DNA of 55,000 nt from Cristatella mucedo. Its lineage: Eukaryota; Bryozoa; Phylactolaemata; Cristatellidae. The position numbers and the translations under genes are program-made. A model generated the notes under the pieces. That model ran no database searches. It was not told the origin of the DNA and worked only from the letters and a program-made list of their open reading frames with translations. Location: contig WPIO01000011.1 of the NCBI GenBank assembly GCA_009760855.2, positions 4,972,501-5,027,500 of the forward strand, read 5' to 3'. This document shows, piece after piece, positions 24,041-47,400 of this stretch; the stretch's first letter is position 1; the number at the start of each line of letters is the position of its first letter.

Positions 24041-25178
24041 CTTGTTGATGTGATTGCCAAGCACAGTCTAGGCTTTCACTTCTATGCGGATGACACTCAG
24101 TTGTACCTTTACTTTGATCCCTCCCAGCCTTCGAGCACCTCGAATTCTCTCAACTCACTTGCTGCATGTATTGATGACATCTGCATATAAATAGAAGCAC
24201 ATTTTCTTAAATTAAACAATGATAAACTAAATATTAGCTATGGGCAAACCTAGTGTGATTCAGAAATTGTAAAGGCTAACTCTCAAAATCCGCTCTGCCA
24301 GTATATCAGCTGTTGAATCAGCACTGAATCTAGGTATCATGTTCCAAAGTGACCTTTCGTTAGACGACCATGTCAGCTCCACAATCAAGGCTGCCTACTT
24401 TCAGGTGCATAAGATTGCTAAAATTCGGGCTTGTTTAGATAAGGATACCACGTCTAAGCTGGTCATTCATTTATGACATCCTGTCTTGACTTCTGTAACT
24501 CACTGCTTGCTGGCCTACCGGCATGTGCAATCAGATGCTTACAGCTGGTGCAAAACTTTGCAGCTAGGCTTGTCTGTCGTGAGCTTCGCAGTTGCCAAAT
24601 CACACCACTTCTCGCCGACCTGCACTGGCTAGCGTTCAAGCAACTGATCAACTTCAAGGTTTTGTCGCTCACTTTTAGGTCCTTTTATTCTTTGGCTCCA
24701 GGCTGCCTATCAGTTCTACTCCATCACCAGGCCGAGCATCGTACCACCCGCTTTTTGGAATCCAGCAGTCTACTATTACCTTGTACAAACCTCAAATCCT
24801 TTGGAGACCGTGCATTTAGTTCGTATTTTCTCAAAGCCTAGAACTCCCTCCCGACTTGCGTCCGAACGCCCCCTGACTTGACCACATTTAAAAAGAACTT
24901 AAAAACACACCTATTTAGGACAGCATTTAGTGGGTCCCTTTGATTCGTACTTCGTGTGCTTATGTGTGCAGACACTGTGCATGCTGCCACCAACCACATT
25001 TACATGCTGACCCTGTGCCTGTCACCTCTAACCATGTTATTCATTTTTTTGTCAAGCATGATATTACTCACCATTCAATCGCGTTTCCCTTTGCAGAAAA
25101 TTTAAAGTGCCTAGAAAGGGATCAAGTTCTCTGAGGGTGCTTTATTTAGTGCATTAATAGTATTACTATTATTATTAG
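24041..25178 (+). mobile_element. LINE family A, 3' portion with YADD box
   Basis: It starts at DVIAKHSLGFHFYADDTQLYL-like text (the RT active-site YADD is intact), continues through CNSLLAGLPACAI, LLADLHWLAFKQLINFKVLS and the 3' UTR with hairpin, and ends in an ATT tail. Several stops. It is a close sister of the copy at 43280. Confidence 0.9.
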
Positions 25179-25432
25179 CAATACATAAATATTTATATTA
25201 GGATATTAATAAATATAAATAATAATAATAATATATAAATTATTACATCGTATAATAATAATAATTAATATTATATTATTAGCTATTTAGCTATCTATAT
25301 CATATATATATATATTTATTATATAAATATTAAGCAAATTATATAATGTAATATTATATTACTATTAATATTATTTATATACTATTTAATAATAAATACA
25401 TTATATATTATAATATATTTATAGCTCTATTT
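25165..25432. repeat. AT-rich low-complexity block
   Basis: About 265 bases almost wholly of A and T (aataatata, tatatatata) extend the LINE tail. It ends about 550 bases upstream of the CHMP4 start codon. Confidence 0.85.
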
Positions 25433-25986
25433 ATAGCCTCTCTGGTACAGCCTAACTGCAGCCCGGCAGGGTCGTAGTTTAGAGATAACCGGTGAAGCCC
25501 GAAAGTAGTATGGGCTCGAATGATTAGCCAGTAGAAGGAAGAGTTCGCTGACGGCCCCGGAAGTGCTGATGCAACGAAGCGAACGGCGGTCGCAGCAGGA
25601 AGTACTAGTCCGGCCTGGGCAGAATGACGTCGTGGGTGTGACCACCGCCACACAGCACTACTATCTACGACGTGCTGCATGCAAGTATCTATGTCACTGG
25701 GTACCCCACCTCATTTCCGGCTATCTACTCGCATCGACGCCAATCTATTTCTGTAAAGTTTTACACACATTAGCTCAATAATAATATTAGCCTAATTTTC
25801 GACTGTGCTAGTGGCAGGCCTTGTGAGTGTTTAGCTTCCAAGCTTACTCATACACCAATCCCATGATTCGTCGACGTCACGCAGGCTTGACAACTGCTGG
25901 GCAGCCCAGCGGTACAGTGAACCGTATCGCCGTCTCTGCCGTCGCGTCCTGAGGACTGAGTGTACTCCCGTTGTCCGTCGCTCAGC

Positions 25987-35879
<9,893 letters not shown>

Positions 35880-36417
35880 TCTCCACGCCTTCGTGAACCT
35901 TTGGCTTTGTCGTGCTCCTCAGGTGAGTTCTGGACAGGTGGGGCAGTCATGGCTGGCTGGCCTCGGTCACAATATCTATATTTCTCATTGCCTGCTTTGT
36001 ATAAAATCCTTTGACACGTTTGGATGAGCTAATGCACATTATGATTTTGTCCTACTTTGAGGCTGAATCAGGGTAAGCCATGTTGATCAGTCTCGCTGAA
36101 AAAGTCGTGGGCTTGTCAGACAGCAGACCTGGTTGTGCTGGTATCACATTTATTCTCTTTTTCTTCGGGTGACTGTTTTCTGTCGAATGTGGTTTTGTAA
36201 AATCGCGGTTAAACTTCCAAGGAAGACGTGATGCATTCTTTCTTTCAATCTCTGCAATATCCTTTCATGGTGTCACTTGGAGACTGTTTACTTATTTAAT
36301 CGACAATGATTTGAAATGTAATTTAATTCGCATGTTTCGCTTTACGTAGCCTGCCCGAACTTTTTATATGTACTTGCTTAAGGTGGAATGCAAAGAAAAT
36401 ACTCATTAAAATGGTTC

Positions 36418-36423
36418 AATAAA
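36418..36423 (+). terminator. Polyadenylation signal, CHMP4
   Basis: AATAAA lies about 540 bases after the CHMP4 stop codon at 35877-35879. Other A-rich signals follow in this AT-rich stretch, so the exact 3' end is uncertain. Confidence 0.45.
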
Positions 36424-36429
36424 CGAACA

Positions 36430-37540
36430 TTGTTTAAGATACTTCAAAAGAATTGTTAGACAAGGGATCGAAAGTTCCGACGAAAGTTCCAAATAGAAGA
36501 AAACAATTATTATGCTGACCTGATTTTGCTAAATATATCAACGATTGCAGAAAATAAAACGCTTGACGTTTGATCACATGTCTAACTAAAATTGTCCTAC
36601 CGACATAAAAAAATAAACTAGGATCTTGTGATACAAGCAGAATTTAGCTTGCATTTCAAATTTCACTCATCCCTGAACTATTGGTCGAGTTATAGAATTT
36701 GCAAGGTGCAAAGCTACACTGTAAATGAAGCTGTATAAAAGTCACGGATATGGACCTCAACAAGTTTCACGGTTGTACCCCGATCTATCAAGCTTGAACA
36801 AGTAGGGACACAAGATGCATATTATGCAGAGATTGGTAAACATTTTATATGTTGGTATTTTGCTTTTGGTTTACATCTTGGTCAGACAGGGTTTGCATTC
36901 TCTTTTTCTTTTGTGAGAATGTCGTCAGAACTTCTGATCCTATTTATAACATATTTATCTTGTGAAAGGTGCCCTGTATAAATATTCGATAGTTGAACCA
37001 ATTTGTTAAGCATTTTCTTGACATTCCTGCTTAGGCAGTGTTTGCCATGGTTGTATCGTTAGACCACAGTTTGATCGTGCTGATATGTCCATCGACATCG
37101 ATGGCTTGCTTTCTTGCAGTTGTGCAGTTGTGCTGCAGTTGTTCTGGAACCACCATCTTGTGGAGCAGCCTGCTGACGTCATGATTCCAATAAGTTGAGA
37201 CATGCTGGGACCTCAAGCTTTTCCTTACTACGGTAACACAAGAAAATGTCCTTATAAGAGAAGGCTTCATGTCGACCTGCTGCAACGAGATGTTCCTGGT
37301 GGAAAAGGCAAGGTGCAAGGGAAGCAGCTCCACCATTGTGCTGTCAGTGAAGTCCATAATTGCACGAGCTTGACCCTCGGCTGTTAGGTGCTCTCAGGGT
37401 CAAAGTTTTTCGGTCAGCTGATCTACTGTCATTTAACCCCATACACTGATCGATGGACCTGTTAGCAAGTACTGTGAAGAAGGGTGAAGCAAGCCACATC
37501 TGTAATCATAAATATACCACATTTAAATAAAAGATAAACT
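36430..37540. other. Downstream of CHMP4, no recognisable gene
   Basis: It holds a family D repeat copy (about 36650-36800), and 36950-37030 echoes 33060-33135 (gaaaggtgccc...aaatattcga, attttcttgac). No coding segment was recognised. Confidence 0.55.
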
Positions 37541-37571
37541 ATTTGATACGATCGGTCACTCATGTGTATGT

Positions 37572-37895
37572 TGTTTCTCTCTCTCTCTCTCTCCCTCTCT
37601 CTCTCCCTCCCTCGCTCTCTCTCCCTGTCTCTCTCCCTCTCCCTCTCTCTCTCCCTCCCTCGCTCTCTCTCCCTGTCTCTCTCCCTCCCTGTCTCTCTCC
37701 CTCCCTCGCTCTCTCTCCCTGTCTCTCTCCCTGTCTCCCTCCTCGTCTCTCTCTCTCTCTCTCCCTTTCTCTCTCTCTCTCTCCCTCCCTTGCTCTCTCT
37801 CTCCCTGTCTCCCTCCTTGTCTCTCTCTCTCTCTCTTTATCTCTCTCTCTCCCTCTCTCTGCCTCCCTCGCTCTCTCTCGCCGTCTCTCTCTCTC
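37572..37895. repeat. Compound (CT)n/(CCCT)n microsatellite
   Basis: Over 320 bases of pure pyrimidine with occasional G or A, containing higher-order repeats such as ctctctccctgtctctctcc. Confidence 0.95.
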
Positions 37896-38164
37896 TCTTT
37901 CTATGTTTCTGTGAGTGTTTGCGTGTATTCATGTCCATGTGTCTCTGTACGTGCATTCGCGTGTGTGATTCGTCCACCTTTAGGGTTGACATATTCAAAC
38001 CTGTTGTGTGTTCAATGGTGAAGGGCGTTAGCTGACCTTGAGGTTTCTAAGCCATTTAATTAGTCATCGTTCGGACCTTAGTGACTCTTCTGAGCTAGAC
38101 TCAAGGTTCTGATATGTTTGCGGTTTGATTTGAGGTAAATTTGAGGCACAGGGAAACTATTTAA

Positions 38165-38425
38165 GCTATGGATTCAGAGACAGAAGGAACCTAAAAGTGA
38201 GTGACCAAACATTGAAGTCGATATGCTGCTTGATTGGGGGGCCTGTGCAGGTCGGGGATGTGATTTCACGGAAGCCTGAACTAGTTGGACTGCCATTCTC
38301 TTGCTTAAACGTGCTCGAAATAGACCAGGTACAAAGCGAGTGCACGATTTAATGAGATCAGCCTAGTCGGGTGTAACGAGTTGTCTAAGTAAGGCACGTC
38401 TAGGAATCATAGTGTATCCTGGACC
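38165..38425 (-). mobile_element. LINE family A internal fragment, antisense
   Basis: acctaaaagtgagtgacc, tcgatatgctgcttgattgg and cctgtgcaggtcgggg are the reverse complement of the cactggctcc...tcacttttaggt segment. Truncated at both ends. Confidence 0.7.
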
Positions 38426-38873
38426 CCGAGTCAGGGCTATTCTTGTGTAACAACTTCTTCATAAGGCCAATGCAACGATGTTTTTAACTTAAGTGCATTT
38501 ACTACGCGGCATAACTTTGTTTTGAAATCTCCAGCTCTTTCAGCTTCGGGTGCCTACTTTAATGCATCGCTTCCCCTGCAGTGCAGAATATAATAGATAT
38601 CGTCAAAGGTGGAACCAGGGTTTTCATCAAGGAGCCGTGACTTTTTTGTATGCTGGGGCCAAGATACAACAGATTGTTGTGTAAGAGGGGCAAGACCACG
38701 CAATTAATGAAAAAATGTAGCACACAATTATGGTGTTTACTCAACTTTAACGCGGCAGTCGCTCATCGAATGGAAATAGGACACAATTTTGTCGATGACG
38801 GTGACAGTTGGGGAGGGGCTGAGAAATAAGGGGCAGCCTAGGTCTTGCTGCCCCACCCCTGGCTCGGCCACGG

Positions 38874-38876
<3 letters not shown>

Positions 38877-38908
<32 letters not shown>

Positions 38909-38973
38909 CACTTGATAAAGCTCCCTCAGAGAACTCAATCTCTTTCTAGGCGCTTTACATTTGCTGCAAAGGA
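38877..38973 (-). mobile_element. LINE family A 3' tail, antisense, with long (TAA)n
   Basis: About ten TAA units, then gcacttgataaagctccctc, agagaactcaatctctttct and aggcgctttacatttgctgc. Confidence 0.85.
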
Positions 38974-39297
38974 AAGAACTCGAGCTGTAGACGGTGGTAA
39001 TTCACCAAGTGCTATTACGCCGAACTAACAAACCGCACCAGTTAAAACCGCTTTTGGATTTGGAGACACCCGTTGCATATTACGCTTCACTAAAGTCAAC
39101 GAGTTGCTTTAGTCGGCAGAAACAGCTCCCTCGAGACAAAATGTCGAGTGATAAATCGAACAAACTTTGATGAGGGTAAGTAGCTGCATAGATGAATATT
39201 TGCGATACATTGAACGTCGTGGTGTGTGTTATGAATAAGGATTTCGCAGATCTCTGAAAAGATTTCTTTGTTTGCTGCATTTCAAGGCATCGTCTTT

Positions 39298-39511
39298 CTG
39301 TGCTTATGCGTGCTAACACTGCGCATGCTGCCACTAACCACATTTGCATGCTGACTCTGTGCGAGTCACCCCTAACCATGTTATTTATGTGGTTTATGAA
39401 GCATGATATTACTCACCATTCAATTGCGTTTCTCTTTGCTGTAAATGTAAAGCGCCTAGAAAGAGATTGAGGTATCTTACTGCGCTTTATAAAGTGCATT
39501 ATTATTATTAT
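39298..39511 (+). mobile_element. LINE family A 3' end
   Basis: ctgtgcttatgcgtgctaac, ccaccattcaattgcgttt-like text, aaatgtaaagcgcctagaaag and (ATT)n. 5' truncated in the 3' UTR. Confidence 0.85.
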
Positions 39512-39894
39512 ATTTACGGCACAAGAAGTTCATTCAACAATGCAGTTGCCAGGTAATGACATTCAATTCAGAGGAAATGTAACAATCCTGAGCTCGCGTG
39601 TACTTGATTGCTGGATGCTGAGTAAAGTCGTGGCTAAGTTCCCGGCTTTGACTTTTTGCCTTGGCCCAAAAACATAATATTGCAAAAGTATTCTTCATGG
39701 TAACCTTTTAAAATGCAAGGCAAAATATAAATCAATTGCCAGGCTCAGTTTTGTGCGTCTTAGTAACGTTTGTACGGAGAGCGAAGTCAGCAAGAGTCCT
39801 TGAGTGGGAACTAGGAATTCTGTGGGATCCTTCCTCTTCAGAGGCATTTTCTTTTAGACGCTTTCGATCGATGTTTAACTAGGGTATACATTAT

Positions 39895-40627
39895 TGTACA
39901 CAGGCTGGGCTCGGTTGGCTGGGACCGGACGGCTATAGTGAGGGTTAGGGTCACCGGCTAGGCTGGGGTCAGACCTATGCATTGCCGGATGTGTGGTGAC
40001 GAGAGGTCACCGGGGCTCTTGGGTACGGGAAGTTGGCCAAGTAAGTCGTGGTGTTGGAGGCTCCCGGTCTCGCCGAGTTATGCACCTGGATTCGTGCATG
40101 CGGGCTCCGGCGATGCTGTCACGAACGCAAGGGAACGAGTACCCAAGGCCCGAGCGGAGCTGGATAGCTCGCTCGTTGTTGACTTGTTTTTATTCCGCGT
40201 TCCCCGTGTAGCGTGTTCGTGATCCCCCCCCGTGTGTTGGCGTCTTTCGGTGGAAGCTTACGACTGTAGTAGTTGTCGACTCGGACTAGCCAGCAGTTAC
40301 TCAGCCAGCCGGGTTTTGGACGGCGTACGCTCGTACTGTTGAACTCGGAGTCGGTACAACGACAGGACAGCGGAAGCCGACTGACCCCAACTAACACGTT
40401 TGTTCGCGCTTGCTGCGTCATCTTGCGCTTCCATAGTGTATAATGTATAGGATCCTCCCTGTAGACTTGTTTAGTTCACCTGTTGTTGTTGGCGCATGCG
40501 TTATAAAGATGTTTAACCTGACGGCCGCTCGTCTTACCCTAGCTCGGTGGCATGGCGAGCGGCAGCGTGGCCGGAGTATGGCGGGGTTTGGCGGGAATTA
40601 GCCTCTGACCCCTGGAACCCGGTTACA
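39895..40627 (-). mobile_element. Probable solo LTR of an LTR retrotransposon
   Basis: Read on the minus strand the block begins TGTAACCGGGTTCCAGG and ends TGTACA, giving TG...CA ends with a TGTA/TACA inverted terminus. It is about 730 bases, GC-richer than its surroundings, with an AATAAA (reverse complement at 40189-40194). No gag, protease or polymerase is beside it. The flanks (cattat / taatta) do not form a clean target duplication, so the outer ends are uncertain; 39991 is an alternative left end. Confidence 0.45.
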
Positions 40628-40753
40628 TAATTAACATGAAGAGTCGCAGTCCGCCTCGTACTCAAGCAGATACCAATGGATAGTCCAGCTAGAGGGGAAG
40701 CCGTTTTTTCTCAGTTTTATCCCGTAGGTTGGAAAGCTGTAGAGCCTCTGCAA

Positions 40754-40943
40754 CAGTGTGGCTGTCAATATTTCTAATGCCGAGACCCTTTATTACAATA
40801 CCTCATGCTGTGGCGACCCCAAACCGTAAAATTAGTGTGCGCGAAATGTGGAAATTCGTGTTTTCCGATGGTCTTAGGCCACCCCGCGTGTAAGGGTCGT
40901 TCGAACCCCAGCCGGGTCTCGACCTACAGGTTGAGAACCGCTG
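40754..40943 (-). mobile_element. SPIN-like hAT miniature element (nonautonomous)
   Basis: It ends caggttgagaaccgctg and contains aatgccgagacccttta, cctcatgctgtggcgacccc, gatggtcttaggcca and agggtcgttcgaacccc. From memory these match, in order, the reverse complement of the short nonautonomous SPIN hAT transposon of tetrapods. At 190 bp it carries no transposase. The flanks are ctctgcaa and atctgcag, sharing six central bases at the 8-bp spacing of a hAT target duplication (nTCTAGAn-like). The left terminus (cagtgtggctgtcaa) is more eroded. Confidence 0.75.
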
Positions 40944-41599
40944 ATCTGCAGGGTCATCAATGACTCACGTGGTGCAGACCTGAGCAGTCGCTAACTGTGG
41001 CTTAACTTTTTCTTCGCGTGTCTTGTTTCGCATCGTAAACTCCTCGTCTCTCTCACTGCTCGTCAAAATCAATGCTCCTGGGTGGCCAACTGGCTGTGCT
41101 TTACTTTTGCGAAGGGGTGACAATTTTTGACGGTATCACAGATGATATTGCTGGAGCTGGCTAACTAATGGGATGACTGTAAAATGGTCGCCGAAATCCT
41201 ACGTAGATATAACTCGCACGGCTGTAGATTAATGCTTTGCTGCGTTTGATACGAGAAGTTAACCTGTTTTCTTCGAGGCGTTCTTTGCCTTCATTACATG
41301 ACTGATTTATTTTTAGAAGCACTACCACATCGCTGGCACACTGCCACAACAGGGCCAAAGAAGCATTTCAACGCCGTATGTATCACGAAGCAAGGTCTAG
41401 GGTGGCAGCGATCGTTTCAACTTACTTAAGACGCGAATAGATGCCAGTTCTTCCGAAAAAGTAATTTACTTGGATGCACGTGGATAGTCGCTTACAGGAC
41501 GCAACCCTTTACAATTCATTATACTTCTGAATCTATCTGGATAGAAGGAATGCAATTCACATTTGCAAGGATAGCAGATGAACCTAAGAACGCACAGAC

Positions 41600-42110
41600 G
41601 AAGGTTTCGTCACTTACTTTTAGGTCCCTTCATTCTTTGGCTCCAGTCTACCTATCAGATCTACACCATCACCAGGCTAAGCATCGTACCACCCGCTTTT
41701 TTTAATTTAGTCATTTACCAATACCTCGTGCGAACCTCGAATCCTTTGGAGATCGGGCCTTTAGTTCGCATGCTACACAATCCTGGAGCTCACTTCCGAC
41801 TGTCGTCGCTACATCCCCTGGCTTGAACATATTTAAAAAGAAGTAAAAATGTATCAATATTTATCAAAGCATTTAGTGGTTTCATATAATCCTTGGTGTA
41901 CTTATGCGTGCTGACACTGTGCATGATGCCATTAACCATATTTGCATGGTGACCCTGTGCGTATCGTCTCTAACCATGTTATGCTTGTTGTCATCAAGCA
42001 CGCTACCACTAACCAGCCGATCGTGCTTCCTTTGCAGTAAATGTCAAGTGCATAGAAAGAGATTGAGTTCTCTGAGTGAGCTATAAAAAATGTATAATAA
42101 GAATAATTTA
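41600..42110 (+). mobile_element. LINE family A, 3' portion
   Basis: It starts aaggtttcgtcacttacttttaggtccc and passes through tcctttggagatcgggcc, gacttgaac-like text and the 3' UTR to a hairpin (agtgcatagaaagagattg) and AATAAT tail. No intact frame. Confidence 0.85.
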
Positions 42111-42239
42111 GGATTAGAATGCTCAATCTTTTTCTTGAAATCGACGCGTTATTTGAACCACAACTGAGGTGATGGTCCACTAGTCCACTAGTTTTTGTTT
42201 GCAGCTAAATATCTATGCTTGAATGAGTCACACGGGAGT

Positions 42240-42390
42240 CCTTTGACCCGACAGCCAGAACTTGGCACGATGCTCACATTTGCTTCTTATCTTATTCACT
42301 GTGTCTCAGCTGCTCGCACTTCGAAACCAAGGTCTCTGGTTCAAGTCTTTCCGCGGGCAATCTTTTATCGTCACTTCAAGCAGAATGATA
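42240..42390 (+). mobile_element. SINE family B, diverged
   Basis: ggtctctggttcaagtcttt stands where the B box lies, followed by cgggcaatctttta. The head is weak. Confidence 0.4.
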
Positions 42391-42789
42391 ACTAGTATGC
42401 TTCTATAAGCCTTATCTAAATGGAGCTGTTGAATTAGCCAAACCTTAATAAAGTAAGAGCTGTATAAGCTGTTCAGTCATCCTTGTCCACGTTGGGTTTT
42501 GACCGTCGAAATCCTTTCCTCAGTGTTGCTACGAAACTAGAGCTACGGATTTAGCATCATCAGTATCGTAAAAGTGTGAAGTGCTGATTTTTTCAAATTG
42601 AAGCAGCTGAAGTTATTGCCAAAAATGCACCGGTGCCATTGCTCCATTGCTTGTAACTCGATGCAGCTGTTCCTCAACTAAAGGCGTGTGCCAGTAATAC
42701 AGCTCACCTAAAACTGGGAAAGGAGAATTACGTAAGGCGGAAAGTGAGCGAAGCATCGAAAATAGCTTTTCTGATTTAGCGGCCTTATT

Positions 42790-42930
42790 TGCCTATCGGC
42801 GGAAGAGCTCTAACGGCTGTCACCACCACTTGTAATTGGCAACAAAGGACCGCCCAATGCAGGTCAAACCCATGACCTCGATGACGAAGAGCGAGCACCT
42901 TGTCTCTTGGGCCATCACGGCCCAGAACCT
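42790..42930 (-). mobile_element. SINE family B, antisense
   Basis: The reverse complement reads caaggtgctcgctc, gtcatgggtttgacctgc, gggcggtcctttgttgcca and gtggtggtgacagccgtta, the full family order. Confidence 0.65.
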
Positions 42931-43279
42931 AACGGTGGAGTTCTTGAAAACTTCTTCGATAAAATTGCCAACGGTAACTGAGTAGGGCAACAATCAAGAG
43001 TGTTTTTAATATCTTAGTATTCCAAGTCCGCATAAGTAATTTAGAACAACCTATTCCCTCACTCGTACGAAGCCCAAAGGACAACTGACTAGTTCAATGC
43101 ACAAAAAACCATCAACTCACTAGAAGTCTAAAGTTTAATTAGCTGACTATCACGTACGATCTCGAGTGGTCGGATTCATAGATTACGCCGTATACAGTTA
43201 CCAATGCTTCAAACTCGGTAGCCGCAAGTAATCTCAAGCACTGCCGTAATCTAAAAAATTTAGAATGCACGGTCTGATT

Positions 43280-44418
43280 ACTTTCCCTCTTGCCGATGTG
43301 ATTGCCGAGCGAAATCTAATCTTTCACTTCTATGCGGATGACACTCAGTTGTACCTTTGCTTTGATCCCTCCCAGCCTTCGAGCACGTCGAATTCTCTCA
43401 ACTCCCTTGCTGCATGTGTTGATGACATTCGCACATGGATGGCAGCAAATTTTCTTGAATTAAATGATGATAAAACTAACTTACTAGTTATTGGCTTACC
43501 AAGTGTGATTCAGAAATCGGAACGGCTAACGCTCAAAATCGGCTCTGCCAGCTTATCTCCTGTCGAATCTGCACGCAATCCAGGTGCCTTGTTTCAAAGT
43601 GACCTTTCATTAGACCACCACATCATCTCTAAAATCAAGTCTGCCTACTTTCAGCTACATTACATTGTTAAAATTTGGGCTTGTTTAGGCAGGAATACCA
43701 CATCTAAGTTGGCCCATCCATTTGTGACATCCCGTCTTAACTTCTGTAACTCCCTGCTTGCTGGCCTACCGGCATGTGCAATCAGGTGATTACAGCTGGC
43801 GAAAAACTCTGCAGCTAGCCTTGTCTGTCGTGAGGGTCACAGTTGCCACAGCACACCACTTCTCGCCGACTTGCACTGGCTACCGTTCAAGCAACGGATC
43901 AACTTCAAGGTTTTGTCGCTCACTTTTAGGTCCTTTTATTCTTTGGCTCCAGGCTGCCTATCAGATCTACTCCATCACCAGGCCGAGCATCGTACCATCC
44001 GCTTTTCGGAAACTAACTGTTAACCTACACCTCGTACAAACCTCAAATCCTTTGGAGACAGTGCATTTAGTTCATATGCTCCCAAAGCCTGGAACTCACT
44101 CCCGACTTGTGTCACGATGTCCCATGACTTGACCACATTTAAAAATAAATAAAAGACGCACCTAATTATGACAGAATTCAGTGGGTCCCTGTGATTCGCC
44201 CATTATGTGCTTATGCGTGCTGACACTTTGCATGCTGCCAATAACCACACTTGCAAGCTGACCCTGTGCATGTCACCCCTAACCATGTTATTCAAGTTGT
44301 CTATCAAGCATGATACCACTAACCATTCGATCGCGTTTCCTTTGCAGCAAATGTAAAGCGCCTAGAAAGAGATTGAGTTCTCTGAGGGTGCTTTATCAAG
44401 TATATTAATATTATTATT
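43280..44418 (+). mobile_element. LINE family A, best-preserved 3' ORF segment
   Basis: A 174-codon frame (43265-43789) reads LADVIAERNLIFHFYADDTQLYL, with the RT YADD box, then LAACVDDIRTWMAANFLELNDDKT and CNSLLAGLPACAIR. A stop after CAIR and later shifts break it, but LLADLHWLP-like text, the 3' UTR, hairpin (44350-44395) and ATT tail follow. 5' truncated just before the YADD region. The gene family is a CR1/L2-type non-LTR reverse transcriptase. Confidence 0.92.
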
Positions 44419-47400
44419 TCCAGCTCGTTAAATTCAGGCTATCCTTGGCCATAAAGTTGGAAGAAACTTTAACAAAACCATCTATCTTCCGTATCAACGT
44501 TAGGTTTCACAACATCATCAGACTTAAACATATATTTCTAGCAAAGACTTTCAGGCGTTTTCTACACTTAAACCAACAAAAGCAATACCAATAAATATGT
44601 ATAACGCCCTCAGAGAGCTTAATTTCTTTCTAGAAAATTTGCATATATAAGATGCAGAGGAAGCATGATCAAATGGTTTGTGGTAACATCCGCATAATAA
44701 CAAGTATAATATGTCATGGGCAGTGTCAAAAGATCAATATGGCTATTTGGATAAATACATCATGCTCAGTTTTTAAACTTATACACAAAAAGGACGAATC
44801 GCAAGGTCCCATCAAATTTAATGAGAGGTGGGTGCGTTTGAGCTCCTTTTTAAATGTCGTTAAGTCAGGGGATGTGTTGGTCATTTGGGAGTGTGTTCCA
44901 GGCTTCGGGAGCAAACAATCTCAAGGGCTAGGGTCCCCAAAGGATTCGAGGTGAGCTCGATGCATAGCTACACGATGCATAGCTACACGATGCATAGCTA
45001 CACGATGCACAGCTACACGATGCACATCCACACGAAGCACTGCTAAACGATGCACAGCTGCACGATGCACAGCTGCACGATGCACAGCTACACGATGCAC
45101 AGCTACACGATGCATAGCTATGCGATGCATGACTACGTGATGCACAAATACATGGTGCATAACTTCATGATCCGAGTTAGAAAAGCATGTGGAATGACGT
45201 CTAGCTGGATGGGGAGAAATCGTAATGGGTAGGCTGGAGCCAGAGAATGAAAGGACCTGAGGAGCATGAGTGACACAACTTTAAAGTCGATACGCTGCTC
45301 GATTGGAAGCCCGTGCAGGTCGGTGAGAAGTACTCTGATGTGACAACTGCAGGTGCGCAGGGCAGACAAGCCTAGCTGTAGAGTTTTGCACCCACTGTAT
45401 GCCCCTAATTACACAAGACGGTAGACTAACATGCAGCAAGTTGCATTAGCCTAGACGGGATGTCACAAATATATGGCCCAATTTTGATGTAGTGTCACTG
45501 TCTAAGCAATCCATAATTTTAGCAATGTTACCTAGCTGAAAGTAGGGAGACTTCACGGATCTGATGTTGTCGACATGTGAGATATCACTTTGGAACAAGA
45601 CACTTAAATTTCATGCACATGATATTGGGAGACATGCCGACGGAGCCAATTTATGAACGATAATCTTTCCAGTTTTTGAGTCACACTTGGTCGGCCTATA
45701 GCTAGTAAGCTGGCTTTACCGTCATTAAACTTAAAAATTTTCCTGCCATCCAAGTGCGGATGTCAGCAATACATGCAGCAAGGGAGTTAAGAGAATTTGC
45801 CGTGTTGGAGGGCAGGCAGGGTTCAAAGCATAGGTACAGCTGCATGTCATCTGCATAGAATTGAAAGCCAGCTTGTGCATGGTGCTCACATTGGCAAGAG
45901 GGGTAGTATAAACTTTGAATAAAAGGTAATCAAGCACGAAACCCTGAGGTACCTCGTACATTAGGGGTTTCTAGGATGTTCATTACCACCTTATGTAAAT
46001 ACTGCCGAGTTTCCTTCTGAGATAGGACCTAAACCGTTGCAGAGCAGTGCCAACGGACTTGGTGATAAATAGAATCGAACGCTGCCGAAAGATAAAGCAA
46101 AACAAGCAGAGATAATCTATTTAAGTCTGCATTATTAAGTTGGTCGTAATACAATCGAAGCAATGCTGAGTCTGTGTAATGATAAGCTCTATAAAGAGAC
46201 TGGAACATAGCTGCTAGGTTTGCAGTTTCAATATAAGAAATTAGCTGGTGTACCACAACTCTTTCAGTGCTGTTGATAGGAACGGTGGAAAGGAGACAAG
46301 GCGGAAGTTGCACAAGCTTATTTGGTCTAGGGTTGCTCTCTTAATTTATGGCCTAATTAAAGCCCCCTTCAAAGGTATAGAGGCTAGATCTGACGCTAAA
46401 GACATAGTGACTACGTTAGTTAGGCATGACAACAGCAGATCTATGAATCGTAGAAGTAAGATAGTGGCGATATTGGTCTAGAGGGCTAGAGGTCGTCATT
46501 GACTCGAAGACAAATATCTGGATGAGGTCGGTTGTGGCCGCCTTAAATATAAACATGGAGGTTCTACGCGGAATTGAGGGAGAACACACTAAGCGTGTGG
46601 CTGGATTAAAAGGCTTTGCTCTTTAATATGTGATGCTGTTGCGCGACCATCTCCACGTGCTCGAGATTTGTGTATCTCTTTTGACACCTGCATAAATTTT
46701 AAAAGCTTCATTCAGAAGACTGCTTCTACAGCTAAGCATCACGTCCAGTCCCTATCTAAAATTAGGAACTGTCTTCCACAGTGGCTTGTGAAAAATGCAA
46801 CTAGCTTGACTGAGTTCTGTCTCGGCTGGATTATTGTAAGTCCCATTTGGCTGGACTACCAAAACAAAGCGACTAGGCCACTGCAGCTGGCTATGAATAT
46901 GGCTGAAAGGCTAGTCTTCAAGTCCCAGAGGTTTGACCACGCGTCTCCTTTGCTACTGAAAGAGCTAGGATGGCTGCTGATTGATCAATGGACACAGAGC
47001 AAAGTTCTTACGGTGATTCACAAGGCCCACCGCGACTTGGCTCCTCCATACCGAGCCCTGATGCATATGTGAAGCGCCTGAATTGAGATTTAGTTCTCTT
47101 GGGGTGCTATACGAATGAATTATATTTTTTTAAATTATATTTAGCTGAACTGTTGCACCAGTTTCAGCTTCCTCGTGCCCTCAGGTCATGTATGGACAAT
47201 AACTAAGCTGTTCCACCCCTACGATTAAAGACCGTTGGTGACAGAAGCTTGAGCTCTGCAGGTCCTAGACTGTGGAACTCGCTTCCACAATTTTTAAAAA
47301 ACGACAACTACTCTCCTGCTGCGGACTATGGCACATCATTTCCAGTGGTCCTGAGCTGCTACTTCCATGCTACTCACTACCTCAACCACTCTCCTGACTC